The notes under the pieces: generated by a model | Databases searched by the model: none | The model's input: only the letters and a program-made list of their open reading frames with translations | Told to the model about the DNA's origin: nothing | Assembly: GCA_029204225.1 (NCBI GenBank) | Contig: CM055097.1 | Location: 48,630,052 to 48,694,051 of the forward strand | Direction: 5' to 3' | Source: Diphasiastrum complanatum | Lineage: Eukaryota > Streptophyta > Lycopodiopsida > Lycopodiales > Lycopodiaceae | DNA length: 64,000 nucleotides | Shown here: positions 1 to 15,589 of the stretch, piece after piece | How positions within the stretch are numbered: position 1 is the first letter of the stretch | Layout: each line of letters opens with the position of its first letter | Program-made: the position numbers and the translations under genes

Positions 1-436
1 TGAAGTACTCTTTGTAGAAAGTCATGTGTGAACTTGCTATACTATGAATCCACCATGGATCTAAATCCATGGCTTTTCCACTTCCATTCACTTGAGAGTG
101 TCTCTCATTATCAACCAAAGAGCCCTCTCTGTGCTGTCCCATATTGAGAGTAGGTTCAATCCCTTTTCCTTTGTTTGTCCCAATTGAATTGGCTGATTTT
201 TGTGCCCATTCCTTGCTCAATCATGGTTGGCTTGTAGACGTTGCACCATTAAGCTTCAAACCTCCTTTCTTGCTTGCAAAAAATAGCCTCATTCAAGGCT
301 GGAAAATCAGTCTCCAACCTCTGGTAGATGGGCACCCCACCTCCACTTGAAATGGTCTCCATAGTCCCCTCACAATCCATCGTGTAATGTTCTCCATCAC
401 CCTTCATATATATTTCACACATATTCAATATCAAGT
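1..436 (-). pseudogene. possible retroelement gag-like fragment
   Basis: On the minus strand a broken reading frame contains a short stretch (GEHYTMDCEG, around 370-400) that resembles the second half of a CCHC zinc knuckle. The first Cys pair is not in the expected spacing. Several stops follow toward base 1. I see no other retroelement motif, so this is a weak call; it could be random AT-rich DNA. From 437 to 1119 I see no gene or repeat. Confidence 0.2.
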
Positions 437-1116
437 GGTTCTACTCAAGTTTGAGAATCAGACATGCAATAGTGGAGTCAACAATGCATGTACTTAAGAT
501 AAATTTTCATACTTATCCATCTTCTTTGAGCTTAGGAATTTGACTCTACAAAGGTAGTGGATTTTTTTATAAATGGACCATATCTCTAATCTTCCTCCTA
601 ACATATGGGAGAAAAAAAAGTTTAATTAAGTGATACTTTTTTTTATAAAGGGTAGAAGTGTAGATACTACCATGATGCAAATTATTTGGTTGATTTTAAG
701 GGTAACATATAGAAGACAAAACAAGAGATGAAGGTATGTTTAATTGTAACGACTCTAGTAGAACCCTCAATGCTATTTTCTTGTAAACTACTATGGACTA
801 TCACCAAATTCATACGGGTGCATGTTATGAATCTTATAATGGAATGCTATCTATCAAAATATAGATGATGAAATACACCAACAATGGGGTGGTATGATGA
901 CGAATATTTGAAACCTGCACGGAGAGCCACGAGGATTGAGTAGACCATTTGTTGGGAGTATGCTACGAGAAGCTGAGTAGACCTGGCTACCATTTCTTCT
1001 ATTTCTTTAAGTAACACCCTTCAAGTGGATGCATAAATAGCTTCAATTATGTTTGAACTTGATGATCGAACCTCTAGAGAACACCACTAAGAGAAGAGAG
1101 AGAAGAGAAAACAATA

Positions 1117-1119
<3 letters not shown>

Positions 1120-1207
<88 letters not shown>
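1120..1207. repeat. (GA)n microsatellite, about 44 units
   Basis: An uninterrupted GA run of about 88 bp, preceded by impure GAGAGAA sequence. The apparent serine-leucine ORF on the other strand is only a translation of this repeat. Confidence 0.95.
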
Positions 1208-5186
<3,979 letters not shown>

Positions 5187-5199
5187 TGGTATCAGAGCC
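5187..5199 (+). other. copia primer-binding site (family A)
   Basis: TGGTATCAGAGCC, complementary to the 3' end of plant initiator tRNA-Met, directly after a CA dinucleotide that would end the 5' LTR. The leader of a copia element follows. Confidence 0.85.
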
Positions 5200-6892
5200 A
5201 AGTACAAGAGGATTTATTAAGATTTGATGGGGTTCATCCAAAACTAAGCCCAAATTAGCAAGTTTTTGGAAACTAGCTTATTTTGATGTGGCGAGTTGGA
5301 ATAGATAGGTATACTCAAAATTTATGCATCAAACTTGTTTGGGGGATTCAGGGGTACTCTTCACACGTGTGAGGATGTACAGTACCAGTTTTTGAGCCTC
5401 ATGTTACAATTTGATGCTCATACACCCAAATTAGCAAGTTTGTGGAAACTAGCTAATCTTGAGGTAGAGAGTTTGAATGGATTGATAGATTCAATATTTT
5501 TCTGTTGTAGGCTGCAGGTGTACTTTACACACGTGTGGGACCGTACATATCCAGTTTTGGTTGATAAAATTCAAATTGATGCATAATTTGACTCATATAC
5601 CCAAATTTAGAGATTTTTAGTGCATTTTCAAGCTTTTTCTATACAGATTCTATTTCTATGCTTTGTTCTTGGATTAGATCATCCAAATAATTTAATATGA
5701 AGATTGAAGGTGCATTAAATGTGTTTCTCTGATTTTTTGAGTACATGTCAAAGTTGAGAGAGAAATTGCCAAAAATTATAGATTAAGGAGTGATATGCAA
5801 GGTGAGAGGATGAAATCCATTGTATCATCACTCTAGATTTGTTCAAGAGTGATAGGGTCAAGTTTAGAAGCATCAATTTGCTAGAAAACATCCTTGGATC
5901 TATCCTCCAAGTGAAACCTTTGAGAGTTTCGTGTGCATATATAGCATCTATGCAAATCTTTTGTAGAATTTGACATAGATTGGCTTCAAGTGAGAGTTCT
6001 AGAAAAGAGATTGAGATCCAAGTCACATTATTCAACCCTACTCAATATGTTTGAGTGTTTTTGAGGCTTGAAAAGAGTATTGAGTGTGTATGGCAAATGT
6101 GTAGAGAGAGATCCAATTTTCTAAGAATTCCTTCCTTTGTAGAGAGGGCAAGATCTAGAAGCTCATTTTGTGTTGGTATTGGAGAGTTTGTCTTCTCCTA
6201 AGTGATCAAATCTTTCTAAGTGGCATTAGCTCTTTGAAGCACAATATCTTAGTGAAAAGAATCACAAATTTTGATTTTGAATTTCATTCCAACTCTTAAG
6301 AGGTAGAGTCATTGGTGGAATCCAATATGGGTGAATGAATTCAATTTATTGAGCAAAAATTGACATAGTGTGTATGAAACTCAAATTAGTTCTATTCAAC
6401 TTTCTTTTTGAGAGTGTGAGGGTCAATTTGTGATTCCATTGGATGTCTAGAACAAGGAGGAGTCCATATTTGAGTGCTCATGCATGGTTGAGATCTTTGT
6501 GAATCTCTAGATGTCTAATTTTTAAGCTTGATGAAAAATTCTGGACATAGGTTTTTATCAAACTATTCCAAATCCATTCCAAATCTCAAGAGAGAGATTA
6601 TTTTGGGAAAGAGGGATTCGAAAAGGGATGATTGGATCTTAATTTTATGTGTTTTAATCAAATGTACATGTCAAGTTTGAGTGATCTAGTGTAGATCCTA
6701 TGTTTTGTGAAAATTGGTGGTATAGTTTGCTGTCAAATCAAATCAAATTCATTCTAAATCTCAAGAGTGAGATTATTTGGGTCAATAGTCAATAGAATTG
6801 ATAGATTCATACATTTGGCAATCAACACCTCTTGTAGATTGGTTAAGTACAACCAATCATTGTCCTTTTTATTGAAAATCAACAATTGCTAC
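5200..6892 (+). mobile_element. leader region of copia family A
   Basis: Untranslated leader between the PBS at 5187 and the gag start at 6893. It contains CACACGTGTG-type palindromes. About 5690-6130 is closely similar to 30470-30880 in the non-autonomous element at 29.3-32.9 kb (shared landmarks: GTGATAGGGTCAAGTTTAG and TTCTAGAAAAGAGATTGAGA). No long ORF is present. Confidence 0.7.
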
Positions 6893-7790
6893 ATGGCTAC
6901 ATCAAGTGGAGTCATGTTGGAAGCCAATGATAGGCTTACATCAAGTAACTATTCATTGTGGAAGGTGAGGATGGAATCACTTCTTGAGATGAATGATGTT
7001 TTGGATATTGTTGTAGGTTTAAAGGAGATGCCAACAACACAATGCAATCAAATGAGATATGACAAGAGGGTCAAAAGGGTTCTACACATGATAAAGATGA
7101 ATGTTACCAATGACCTTCTCAAGGAAGTTGGTAAGAGTACTTCATCAAAGGATGTTTGGGATTCATTGAAGAAGATTTATGAATCCAAGTCTACTTCTAG
7201 AGTGTTGAATCTAAGAAGGAAAATGTTTTCTTGTTTGCAAAAGAAGGAAGAAAGTCCAAACACTTTTATTTTGAGAGTGAAGGCATTGAATGATGAGTTA
7301 GCTTGCATTGATGGCAACATTAAGGAAGGAGAGCTTGTTCAAGTTAATCTTAATGGATTGTTGGATGCTCATGTTAAAATTGTTCAAAGTCTTGCTATTC
7401 AAAAGACTTTGCCAAGTTTGATTCATCTTCAAGAGATCTTGATCAATGAATAATATAGACTTCAAGCAACAGGTGGATCTTCATCAACATCTCAAGTTGG
7501 AGAGGAGGCTATTTTCATCAAGGGAAAATTCAAGGGCAAAAACAAAAGTAAGTGGTCTAAAGGGCAAGGTCAAGGGGAGGCTTCTTCAAATGGCAAAAAA
7601 GAAAGATAGACCAAAGCTCAAGTGCTTCTATTGTGGTATCAAAGGACACTTTGCAAGTGAGTGCTACAAGAAGAAGAGAGATCAAGGAGACAAGCAAGAT
7701 AATCTTACTCTTGATGAGGATGGTTTGGATGTTCAAGATGCAAATGATGATGCTTTTGTGATGTCTTCATGTATGCTTGATAATGATTAA
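6893..7790 (+). pseudogene. gag: copia Gag with CCHC zinc knuckle, one frameshift
   Basis: Capsid-type Gag of a Ty1/copia element, which would package element RNA in the cytoplasm. From the ATG at 6893 it shows the plant copia N-terminus (LTSSNYSLWKVRMESLL near residue 16) and the UBN2-like helical region (WDSLKKIYES). The first frame stops at 7451-7453; a second frame from 7446 continues with basic residues and the knuckle CFYCGIKGHFASEC (C-X2-C-X4-H-X4-C). A single frameshift near 7446 thus splits an otherwise complete Gag. Protease, integrase and RT do not follow; a LINE begins instead near 8000. Related Gags occur on the minus strand at 53-57.5 kb. Confidence 0.88.
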
Positions 7791-8001
7791 TATGGTGGAG
7801 GAAGACTCAATGAGGCATGCCATTTCATGCCAAAAAGACCCACAAAGTGACCCCAAAGGTAGGCAAGGTTTGTTCCCCCCAAGTTGCTTGGAAGTGAAAT
7901 GGAAGTGTCGAAAAACTTGAGACAGACACACTATGACATAAATACTCAGCTACAGGTGACTAATTTGTTGTACAACAGAACTCTAGAGGAACCATCACAT
8001 C

Positions 8002-8565
8002 ATGAGGAAGGTACTCGATGTTTGTTATACAATCAAAGTGATATGTGGTCCTAACCATGATTGGACTAAGGTGAAGATTTTGTGGAAGGGGTGTTTCTTC
8101 AGCATCTTCTTTGTCTATGCTAAGAACACACCTGGGGAGAGGAGTCGTCTGTGGAGAGACTTGGCTGAGAAAGGTGATAAACTTTTATTGATAGGAGATT
8201 TCAATATGGTAGAGGCTCAACAAGATAGATACAAAGGAAAATGCAACATTATCTCAAGTAGAGAATTTGAGGATTGGATGCGACTGAGACAACTCAATGG
8301 TTTTTAGGAGATAGAGGGAACACACGACTCCACATGGAGCAATAATCAGGGAGGCGAGGACTTGAGACAAGCCAGGTTGGATAGAGGCTATATCTCTCAG
8401 AATATGAGAGTACTATGGCCCATAGTTGAATATTATGTGAAAGGGGATTTTCTATTCTCTGATCATAAACCGGTGCTATTCAAAATTGAGGAGGCAAAGA
8501 CTTTCACAAATGCTCTTGGTTTAGAACCGACCCCAAACTACTTGAGAGGGAGGAGGTGCAATTAG
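8002..8565 (+). pseudogene. LINE (L1-like) endonuclease domain, one stop
   Basis: Apurinic-type endonuclease of a non-LTR retrotransposon, which nicks the target DNA. Visible motifs are IGDFNMV (catalytic GDFN), then after an in-frame TAG near 8305 the RLDRGYIS and FSDHKPV motifs that close the domain. Both halves are in one frame. The N-terminal part is missing, so the element is 5'-truncated or disrupted at about 7800-8000, right after the copia gag. Confidence 0.85.
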
Positions 8566-9117
8566 CCATAAGGAACATCCTATTGAGGGCAGGAAAGAGA
8601 AGAGGATCAACCACAAAGATTTGGCTCGAAGCTATCAAGGAGACTCAGAGTTTTTGGGCCACTACCAAGAAGATGATCTCATGAAAGAAAGCAAAAGAGA
8701 GGACAACCCTCTTTCAAGAGGTGGAGAGGCTGGAAAAAAGAATAAGGAGAAAGAGGATTGGCTGGAGTTTGTAGTCATGGAGGAGAAAAGAAAACTAAAA
8801 GAACTAGAGAGGCAGGGAATTGAGCACCTTCAAAAGTTTATGAGGGCTTGTTGGGCAGGAAGAGGGGATAGCCGGTGAAGGAGACCTTCAAGGTGCTCAA
8901 AATCAAGCAAGAAATGGACCATATACCTATGCTCATTAATGAGATGGAGCACCCGGCCAAGGATGCTAAAGAAAATGAGGAATTCATTCTCGACTACTTT
9001 AAGGGGCTTATGGGTCAAAAAGAAGAACTAAAAGAGGACAAGAGGATAGCAAGACAAGAGGTCCTATCACACCTTCCAAGAGTAGTGGAGGAGGAAGATA
9101 AGCTAAGTTTGGAGTAG
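8566..9117 (+). mobile_element. LINE linker between endonuclease and RT
   Basis: Lys/Glu-rich broken frames, as expected for the region between endonuclease and RT in plant L1-like elements. Several frameshifts and stops. No separate gene. Confidence 0.6.
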
Positions 9118-9525
9118 CCACTCACCCTTGAGGAGATTAAACAATCAATCAAAGAACAAAAACAAGGCAAAACACCTAGAATTGATGGGATGGGGGCTGA
9201 GTACTTTAAGATGTTTCAGGATGAGATTGCTCCTTTACTTCTAAGGGTATCGAAAGAATCAATGAATAAGGGGGCACTCCCAAGGATCATGAACCAAGGT
9301 ATCATCAAGATGATCCACAAAAAGAGACCTAGAAATGAGCTCAAAAATTGGAGACCAATCTCTATGCTCACTACATGGTACAAGATTCTAGCTAAGGCTA
9401 TGGTTGATAGGATGAAGGCAAAAATGGCCAGCTAGATAAACGAGGAGCAAAAAGGTTTTGTGGCTAGGAGACATATCCAGGAAGTCATTATGACCTTGGG
9501 AGATAGGGAAGCAAAGGTTGCTAAA
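9118..9525 (+). pseudogene. LINE reverse transcriptase, N-terminal part only
   Basis: Shows the RT blocks before the catalytic centre: LTLEEIKQSIKEQKQGKTP, IKMIHKKRPRNELKNWRPIS and LANKAM-like LAKAMVDRMK, then a stop and EEQKGFVARRHIQE. The fingers/palm part carrying the YADD site is absent: the frame runs into C-terminal sequence after about 9525. A large internal deletion has removed the catalytic core, so this copy cannot encode a working RT. Confidence 0.88.
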
Positions 9526-10115
9526 AAAATGTCACACAAGGGCATAACTCATTGGGGAGATCTATGGGATTGGGAAAAAGGCAAATGGAAGAAAAGGAGG
9601 GAAATCAAAAACACTTTCTAGCTAAGGGCCCATAGTGTAGACTTCTCTAGGATAGATGGAAGGCCTACAAGATGGAGAGCTCAAAAGGGGAGGGGCAAAG
9701 AAGAGGACCGAAAGTGGGCTGGTTTCTTTGGGATGGGAGAATGAAAGCTATGCCTAAACCCCCAGGAGTGGATAAGATTCTAGGAGAGCTATTGGACAAA
9801 CACAATAGAAGGTGGACTCTTAGTTGGACCGGGGTGACCTGCTTTAGGGACATTTGGAGAGGTTATGTTGACCAGAAGGTATCTATTTTACTGTGGAGGA
9901 TAGCCCACATGGACATATGGATAGGGGGGACAGCCTTGAATTGGGGTTACTCTGATGGGAATTGCGACAAGTGCAGCAGCTCGAGGGACAATCTCCAGCA
10001 TACCTTTCTCTTCTGTGAGAAAAATGAACCTTTGAAGTCCTTATTGGTAGATGTATCTAGGTTTGTAGGTTTGTCTTCTTTAGATGAGCATGCATGGCTC
10101 CTTGGTACTCTTTGA
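9526..10115 (+). pseudogene. LINE C-terminal zinc-binding region (zf-RVT)
   Basis: Continues the LINE after the deletion. The last frame (9672-10115) has the plant LINE zf-RVT pattern: FRDIWRGYVDQKVSILLWR, then GNCDKCSSSRDNLQHTFLFC with the Cys-Cys-His-Cys ligands. A tail of about 300 bp follows, ending in an AT repeat at 10422. Translation stops at 10113-10115. Confidence 0.85.
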
Positions 10116-10419
10116 TTTGGTTAGCTTGTCGTGCTTCTATGTTATGGTCTACGTGGAAACTTGGGAATACTTAATTTTTGGCTCCTTAATAAGTGTTAAG
10201 CTCCTACTCGCTGATCTTTGGGGCATGCTACATAGTTATGTAGGGTCAGTCTATAAGAAGTTTGGAAAGAAAAAGTCTCAGCAAAATAATCAGTTGGAAG
10301 CCCTCTCTGAAATCAGAGGCTGGTTTTTGTGTTCGGTAGAGAGGCTTAGACTTTCTTACCTCTCTCAGGATGTATAGTGTACACATTACTCATTAATACA
10401 ATTCCTTACTGCCTACTTT

Positions 10420-10421
<2 letters not shown>
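10116..10421 (+). mobile_element. LINE 3' region
   Basis: Decayed 3' end of the LINE with further coding remnants and a final CATTAATACAATTCCTTACT segment typical of plant L1 3' ends. There is no plain poly(A); the element runs into the (AT)n repeat. Confidence 0.55.

Positions 10422-10455
<34 letters not shown>
10422..10455. repeat. (AT)n microsatellite
   Basis: About 17 AT units directly at the LINE 3' end. It may have grown from the LINE tail. Confidence 0.9.
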
Positions 10456-10458
<3 letters not shown>

Positions 10459-11840
10459 GTTTATATACAATGATGTAAAAATCTATGCCACAACCTATGT
10501 AGTGAGCCCATCTCAACTGTAATGTCTTCTTTTATATTGCGTATATATTGGGTGGTTGAGGTCCTCCAAGATGCCCCTATGATAATTTGTCAACTTCATG
10601 TAGGGTTATACGTAAGGCAAATCCATCATATTATTTGACAGTGCGTCTCTTTCTAACATTTAGTTTTATTTGCTCACTTTTAAATTATTCTATTAAAGTT
10701 GTCTTGGACAATTTATCAAAGGGAGATCCTTTTCAAACTTTTTGGTTTATTTGCCACATCTCTTTTAGTTTGGTTGTCTTCTAGATGATACTATTTTACC
10801 ACAATTAAATTGATAGCCATATCTTACCATCATAATAGAAGGCCTTTGTGAAACATTGTTTGACAATGTTCTTTCAATGTTTCTTATAGAAAGTTGAAAT
10901 TTAGTAGTATAATTGTTTTCAACACACTTTTATGTGCATGTGAACAAAATTGTGCATCAAACTCATGCTTGTTGGGGAATAACTAGGGATATATGTGTCA
11001 AAATTTAATTTATGAAGTTGATGTGTCATGGAATGAGCTAGGCAGATGACACTCTACTTGGTAAAGAGTCATAGGCAAAGCTCGAAGGGGCTGAGATTGT
11101 TTATTCATCAAGTCTTGAAATGGTATTATAAAATTGTATCCAAATTCACAAGAAAGTGGTCTCAAAGAAGATTTTTGCTCCCCAATATCAAGTTAGAAAG
11201 GTGAATTTTTTTATGGCTATCACCAAAGAAATGGATGGAATGTTGAAACTACTCTGCAGGCTCCCATCTAGCTCACCTAATTTCCTTTCAAATTAAACAT
11301 TGTAAATATATAAAAAAAAGCTTTTAAAACTTCAAATCACATTTCAAACTTGATTCTTGAACTGCATAGCATTCCTCTAGAGTCTAAATAACCAGTTCCA
11401 TGTGACACGCAATGGGTGTTGTCAGAGACGATTTGAGAACCCCTTTGCAGCTATATGGGTATACAAAATTTGAAAGTAATAGGTAATATGCCAATTTCCT
11501 CAACGAGCTTGTGAAACTTTTATGTATTTTTTTTATTGCATGTGGGTTGATAATCGATAACGTACAAAAATGTCTTGTCATTGCTCTTCATGTTGAAATG
11601 CCATTCGTCTCCTACTTCAAACTCAGGTTGCTAAGTCGCTTGCGAGCGTCTTCCTTAGCACTCTTGCTTTTGTTGCTTTTATTTTCTCAGTACTGCTAGG
11701 ACTAATCAGTCAGAACCCGTGCCTCACTTTTAGACACTTATAGTTTTAGTTAATTAGCTCTATTAGTTTAGTGTGAATCTGTTCAATAATTCGATTACTG
11801 GCTTCAGCCTGACAGCCTGACATAAGTAGGGGAAAGAAGG
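10456..11840. other. no gene seen; 5' flank of the ATL gene
   Basis: AT-rich, no recognisable coding region or repeat on either strand. Short ORFs here lack any motif. Confidence 0.5.
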
Positions 11841-11844
11841 TCTT

Positions 11845-11850
11845 CACGTG
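11845..11850. promoter_or_regulatory. G-box (CACGTG) upstream of ATL gene
   Basis: A CACGTG palindrome about 300 bp before the ATG of the RING-H2 gene, in TTCACGTGTGC context. G-boxes bind bHLH and bZIP factors; function here is inferred from position only. I see no convincing TATA box. Confidence 0.35.
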
Positions 11851-12146
11851 TGCAGTGTGCACCAACATGCCAGCGAAGGAGCAACAGCAGCGTGACAGAG
11901 CAATACAATTTGAAATCCAAACGCTGTAATTTTCCTCCAGTGCTTCTGGAAAAAAATTTAGTTGCTATTCCCTTGTGATCAGATTCGCAAAACTGCATAC
12001 GTAGTACTAAACATTCTTGAAGCTAGAAGGCTTTTAGTTTCTGGAGTTCAAGAGCTACATTCTGCGCGGGTGCTTGGAAGGCTAGATTCAGGGAGGGATC
12101 GAATCTTTGTATCTGAGTGCTGCTTTTACAACGTCATCGAAAGTTC

Positions 12147-12743
12147 ATGTCAATGGTAGCCACTGATCAGCCACAGGTGGTGCTTGCCATTCACAAGAAC
12201 TTTAAGTCAAGCCAGCTTGTGTTTGTGGGCGGAATTATGGCCATCGCAGCTCTACTTTTCGTTTTCTTTCTAGCTTTGGGTTGGTTGAAAAACTGGTTTA
12301 AGAACATATCTAGATTGTCGTCTCCTGGATCCACAGAACCGCCTCAAAATAGTTTAGATGGGATAGATCCAGCGGTGCTGGAAATGTTTAAGATGGTCGT
12401 CTTCTCGTATGGGAATGAGAATAAAATTGATGCGGAATGCGCAGTCTGTCTCAGCTTGTTTAAGGACAATGAAGTGCTCCGACTTCTTCCAAGCTGCAAG
12501 CATGGCTTTCATCTTCACTGCATCGAATTATGGCTACGATCGCATTCTACGTGTCCTCTTTGTAGAAGCAACCTTGTGCAGGTGATGAAGGATGAGCTTG
12601 CAAGAACTCATGCAGTTCTCAAGGATCATACTTCTGAGCCGTCAGTAGTATGCCATCAGTCGCTGGAAATGCCTAAGCTATGTGATAAAGATAAAGCAAT
12701 TGTCTCAGCATCTGCATCCGATAGCCATACAACTTTGGTTTAG
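12147..12743 (+). CDS. ATL: ATL-type RING-H2 finger E3 ubiquitin ligase
   Basis: A 198-residue membrane E3 ligase that would take an E2-ubiquitin and ubiquitinate substrates at an endomembrane or the plasma membrane. Residues 24-47 form one hydrophobic span (FVGGIMAIAALLFVFFLALG). The ATL GLD-type motif follows (LDGIDPAVLEMFKMVVFSY, 70-88), then a canonical RING-H2: C98-X2-C101-X15-C117-X1-H119-X2-H122-X2-C125-X10-C136-X2-C139, with the conserved Trp (ELWL, 129) and Pro137. The C-tail is Ser-rich with no motif. No introns, typical of ATLs. The ATG at 12147 is chosen because the TM and GLD segments follow at usual spacing; a second ATG at 12153 is equally possible. This is the only fully intact host gene in the window. 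Confidence 0.95.
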   Translation: MSMVATDQPQVVLAIHKNFKSSQLVFVGGIMAIAALLFVFFLALGWLKNWFKNISRLSSPGSTEPPQNSLDGIDPAVLEMFKMVVFSYGNENKIDAECAVCLSLFKDNEVLRLLPSCKHGFHLHCIELWLRSHSTCPLCRSNLVQVMKDELARTHAVLKDHTSEPSVVCHQSLEMPKLCDKDKAIVSASASDSHTTLV

Positions 12744-13960
12744 GCAAGGTGGTTGATGGGTGCATCAGTGCACTGTGTGAAGAACTAATCAAGTACGAGC
12801 TGCTTTCTGCCACAGGGACTTAGCACTTGTATCAGAGCTTATCCTTTTACAATATCTCTTATTTGATTCTAGCAACAATATATAGTATGGATTTTTTTCC
12901 CTTCCATGCCGTATTAATCTAATGTGCTTATGTTTGAAAGTATGGAACCTGTACTCCCAAGAGACCAATTGGTTTTGGTTGTAAAGCATTGGTGTTTGGG
13001 TGGGTAGTTGGTGCATTTTATTCCCACCTCCTACAATCTCAAGCTAAGATTTCTTGCCATTTTGGTTTTTTCACACTTGGATTACATGCTAATTTTGTAG
13101 TTTTTCAATTAAACTAGGACAAAAAAATGAATTACCCCCTCGCCCTCCCAAAAACAATCATAATGAATATAAAGAACTCATTTCAGAATTGAATGAAAGT
13201 GAGAACAGGATTGTGAGTGGATCATAAAGTTAATTTTTTGATGTTTTTTCAAAAGACTTGCATTTTGGTCTTCTACCCTTCTCTCACTATATGAGCATGG
13301 TGTAGAGATAGGAGCCTGCCGTAAATCCATTCTTAGAGCACCCTATAAACTACCATTTAAAAAGAGGACAAGGATTTAAAAGACTTTAATGGATAATATA
13401 AAAATTGTTGGGTTCAACCTAGTAATTCTAGGCTTTCATTGCACCCACTTCATTGGTACAAAAGAATACATTAACTTGGTCTTGTTGCTTTTGTGTCATT
13501 AAGATCATTATAAGATATTCTTTTGTTGTTCCAACTATAGATGACTTGATTACTATGTTGAGGGGTTTATGTAATGGCTCTAAGATATACTTGAGAAGTA
13601 GGTACCATCAATTTTTTTTTTCAAAGCAATAAGTTTCTATAACCACTAGGACAAGGCATGAATGTTATGAGTTTAAGGTGCGACCATGTAAATTATACAC
13701 CAACCATCTTTCTGTTGGATTTATCTCATCTATTCTCCTAAATCCTATGTTAATCTGCCTCCATTCATGCTACTGCATTTTTACTTGTGTTGTCCCACAG
13801 TCTGCATATTTGAACTGTTTGTCACTATAGTCTGCATTATTACTCAGAAATTTTCACAAGCGAAAAATCCAACATTGTCGTCTTTTCACCTTCGAGCCAT
13901 CCTGAGCAACTAAGTGTTTGTGACACTTCCAGAAAAGCGACAGCTGCACAGTTTGCATAA
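12744..13960. other. 3' flank of ATL gene; no further gene seen
   Basis: The first 200-300 bp probably hold the ATL 3' UTR (T-rich, AATATATAG near 12880). Beyond that I see no coding region. A (C/T)GCGAAAAAT-like motif appears from about 13860 and leads into the tandem repeat that follows. Confidence 0.45.
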
Positions 13961-13962
13961 AT

Positions 13963-14055
13963 ACACGAAATTTATGACAAGCAAAAAATGCGACATTGCA
14001 TTTTTACACGCAATTTATGACAGGCGAAAAATGCGACAAAGTGTTGCAATTTTTG
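13963..14055. repeat. 43-bp tandem repeat, two copies
   Basis: Two units with period 43 (starts at 13963 and 14006), each with ACACG(A/C)AATTTATGACA followed by GCGAAAAATGCGACA-like sequence. Related GCGAAAAA motifs recur at 37.9-38.0 kb and in the 16.2 kb minisatellite (TTTTTCGCAC). Confidence 0.7.
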
Positions 14056-14666
14056 CATTCTCACCAGCATCAATTTTAGCGAAGCCCGACGTCGCGGCCT
14101 CCTCACGCTCGTTCTATGCACTGTGCAATCAGATTTGACAATGATAGCAGCCACCCACGATCTCCTATAGGCGGCACAACCACTTTTGTACCTTTTTCAT
14201 CTGCACACCTATAAAATTTGTGTATATAGTATTCACAAATAGAGAATGAAGTATGATTGGTAACATGTGAGACAAACATTTTAGATGCTTTCACGCATCG
14301 ATTCTTTTTTTCAGACAAATTGTCAGTAATGGGTTCATAACCTCTTTGCTTTGTGAAGCACGTGGTTACGTCCGCTATTGTTTTGTGCTCACTTGCATTA
14401 TTGACTTGTATATTTCGTTATACTTAATCTGATTATAGCTCTGTTGGTTCTGCGTTCAAATTCGTGTCAATACTGCAATGCTTCTCCATGTTCTGTTTGA
14501 CTATCTAATTGATTTGTCTGGTTGTCTGCTCATCGCCTCCGTTACCACCGTGCATTAGAAACTCTAAAATTATTATGTTCTTGTGTTCACCTACTAAGTC
14601 ACCAGTAGTGCATGCACTGAGAGAATTGAAGGGGATCGATCTATCCTTCCCTCGACTTCTCCGACA

Positions 14667-14679
14667 TGGTATCAGAGCC
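14667..14679 (+). other. copia primer-binding site
   Basis: TGGTATCAGAGCC directly after TCCGACA, the likely 3' end of a 5' LTR that would lie upstream in 14.1-14.66 kb; I cannot place its start. The gag at 14875 belongs to it. Confidence 0.8.
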
Positions 14680-14874
14680 AAAGATACCAGAACTCATTTG
14701 ATTCTTTAAGCGGTTTCATTTCAAAGCTATTTCTATAGCCTGAATGGCTTCCACATAAACAAGACTCTACTAGCCGATAGAGTGATTGTCTTTTTGTCTT
14801 TTTATTTTAGCACCAAATTTTTATACTTAAGTCACTTATAGTAATTACTACTATCACCTAGACTAATCTTCCAC

Positions 14875-15585
14875 ATGAATTCTCAAGGGAAAGCCAGTCC
14901 TATCATGGACAAGCTTGATGCAGCTAATTACCATCTATGAAAATTTAAGATGAGAACTGTGCTAATGGCTAAGGAGTTGTATGACGTTGTTACAGGTGCA
15001 GAGGGAATACCCGAAGCTGATGACATAGCAATCTCCAGATGGAAGCTGAAGGATGGCAAAGCATTTGCACTGCTTATCCTCAATATTTCGGATACTCAGA
15101 TCGTCCATGTGTTCGAAGATCAGACATCCAAGAAAGTCTGGGACATCTTGAGCACAATATACGAAGTGCGAGATATAGTTTCCAAGCTACATCTCAGGAA
15201 GAAATTTCGCTCAAGATGACAAATGGTGATTCCCTGCAGAATGACATCAACCAGTTCAAAAACATGCTGAAGCAAATGGCCATTGTCAGATCTGTCATAG
15301 ACAATCAAGACGTAGTAATGCAACTGCTTACAAGCTTGCCAAGCTCATACGACAGCTGGGTGATGATCATCACAATGCATCCAGAGCTAACTCTTTCAAG
15401 AGTCATTGCAATGTTGTTGCAGGAAGACACGCGGAGGAACGAAGCAACTGATTCTCACGCCTTGTACACCAATAGAGGCAGACTAAGTAGAAGAAGAAGA
15501 AAGGCTCGAAGCAATCAAAACAAAATCAGAAACCAACACAGCACAAAGAATAGTCAAACCTGCATACTAAGTTGCCTCTACTTAT
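14875..15585 (+). pseudogene. gag: copia Gag, stop and frameshift
   Basis: Gag of a Ty1/copia element starting at the ATG at 14875 (MDKLDAANYHL region), with one early stop (TGA at about 14938), then LMAKELYDVV and KKVWDILSTIYEVRDI (the UBN2 pattern). A frameshift near 15215 moves it into a second frame with LTSLPSSYDSWVMIITMHP. The zinc knuckle is not reached: at about 15590 sequence from family B in inverse orientation takes over. Confidence 0.85.
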
Positions 15586-15589
15586 TCAA

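Noticed and set aside
5187-5199. tRNA-like motif TGGTATCAGAGCC (also 14667, 16825, 52590)
   Set aside because: These are retroelement primer-binding sites complementary to initiator tRNA-Met; no cloverleaf surrounds them.
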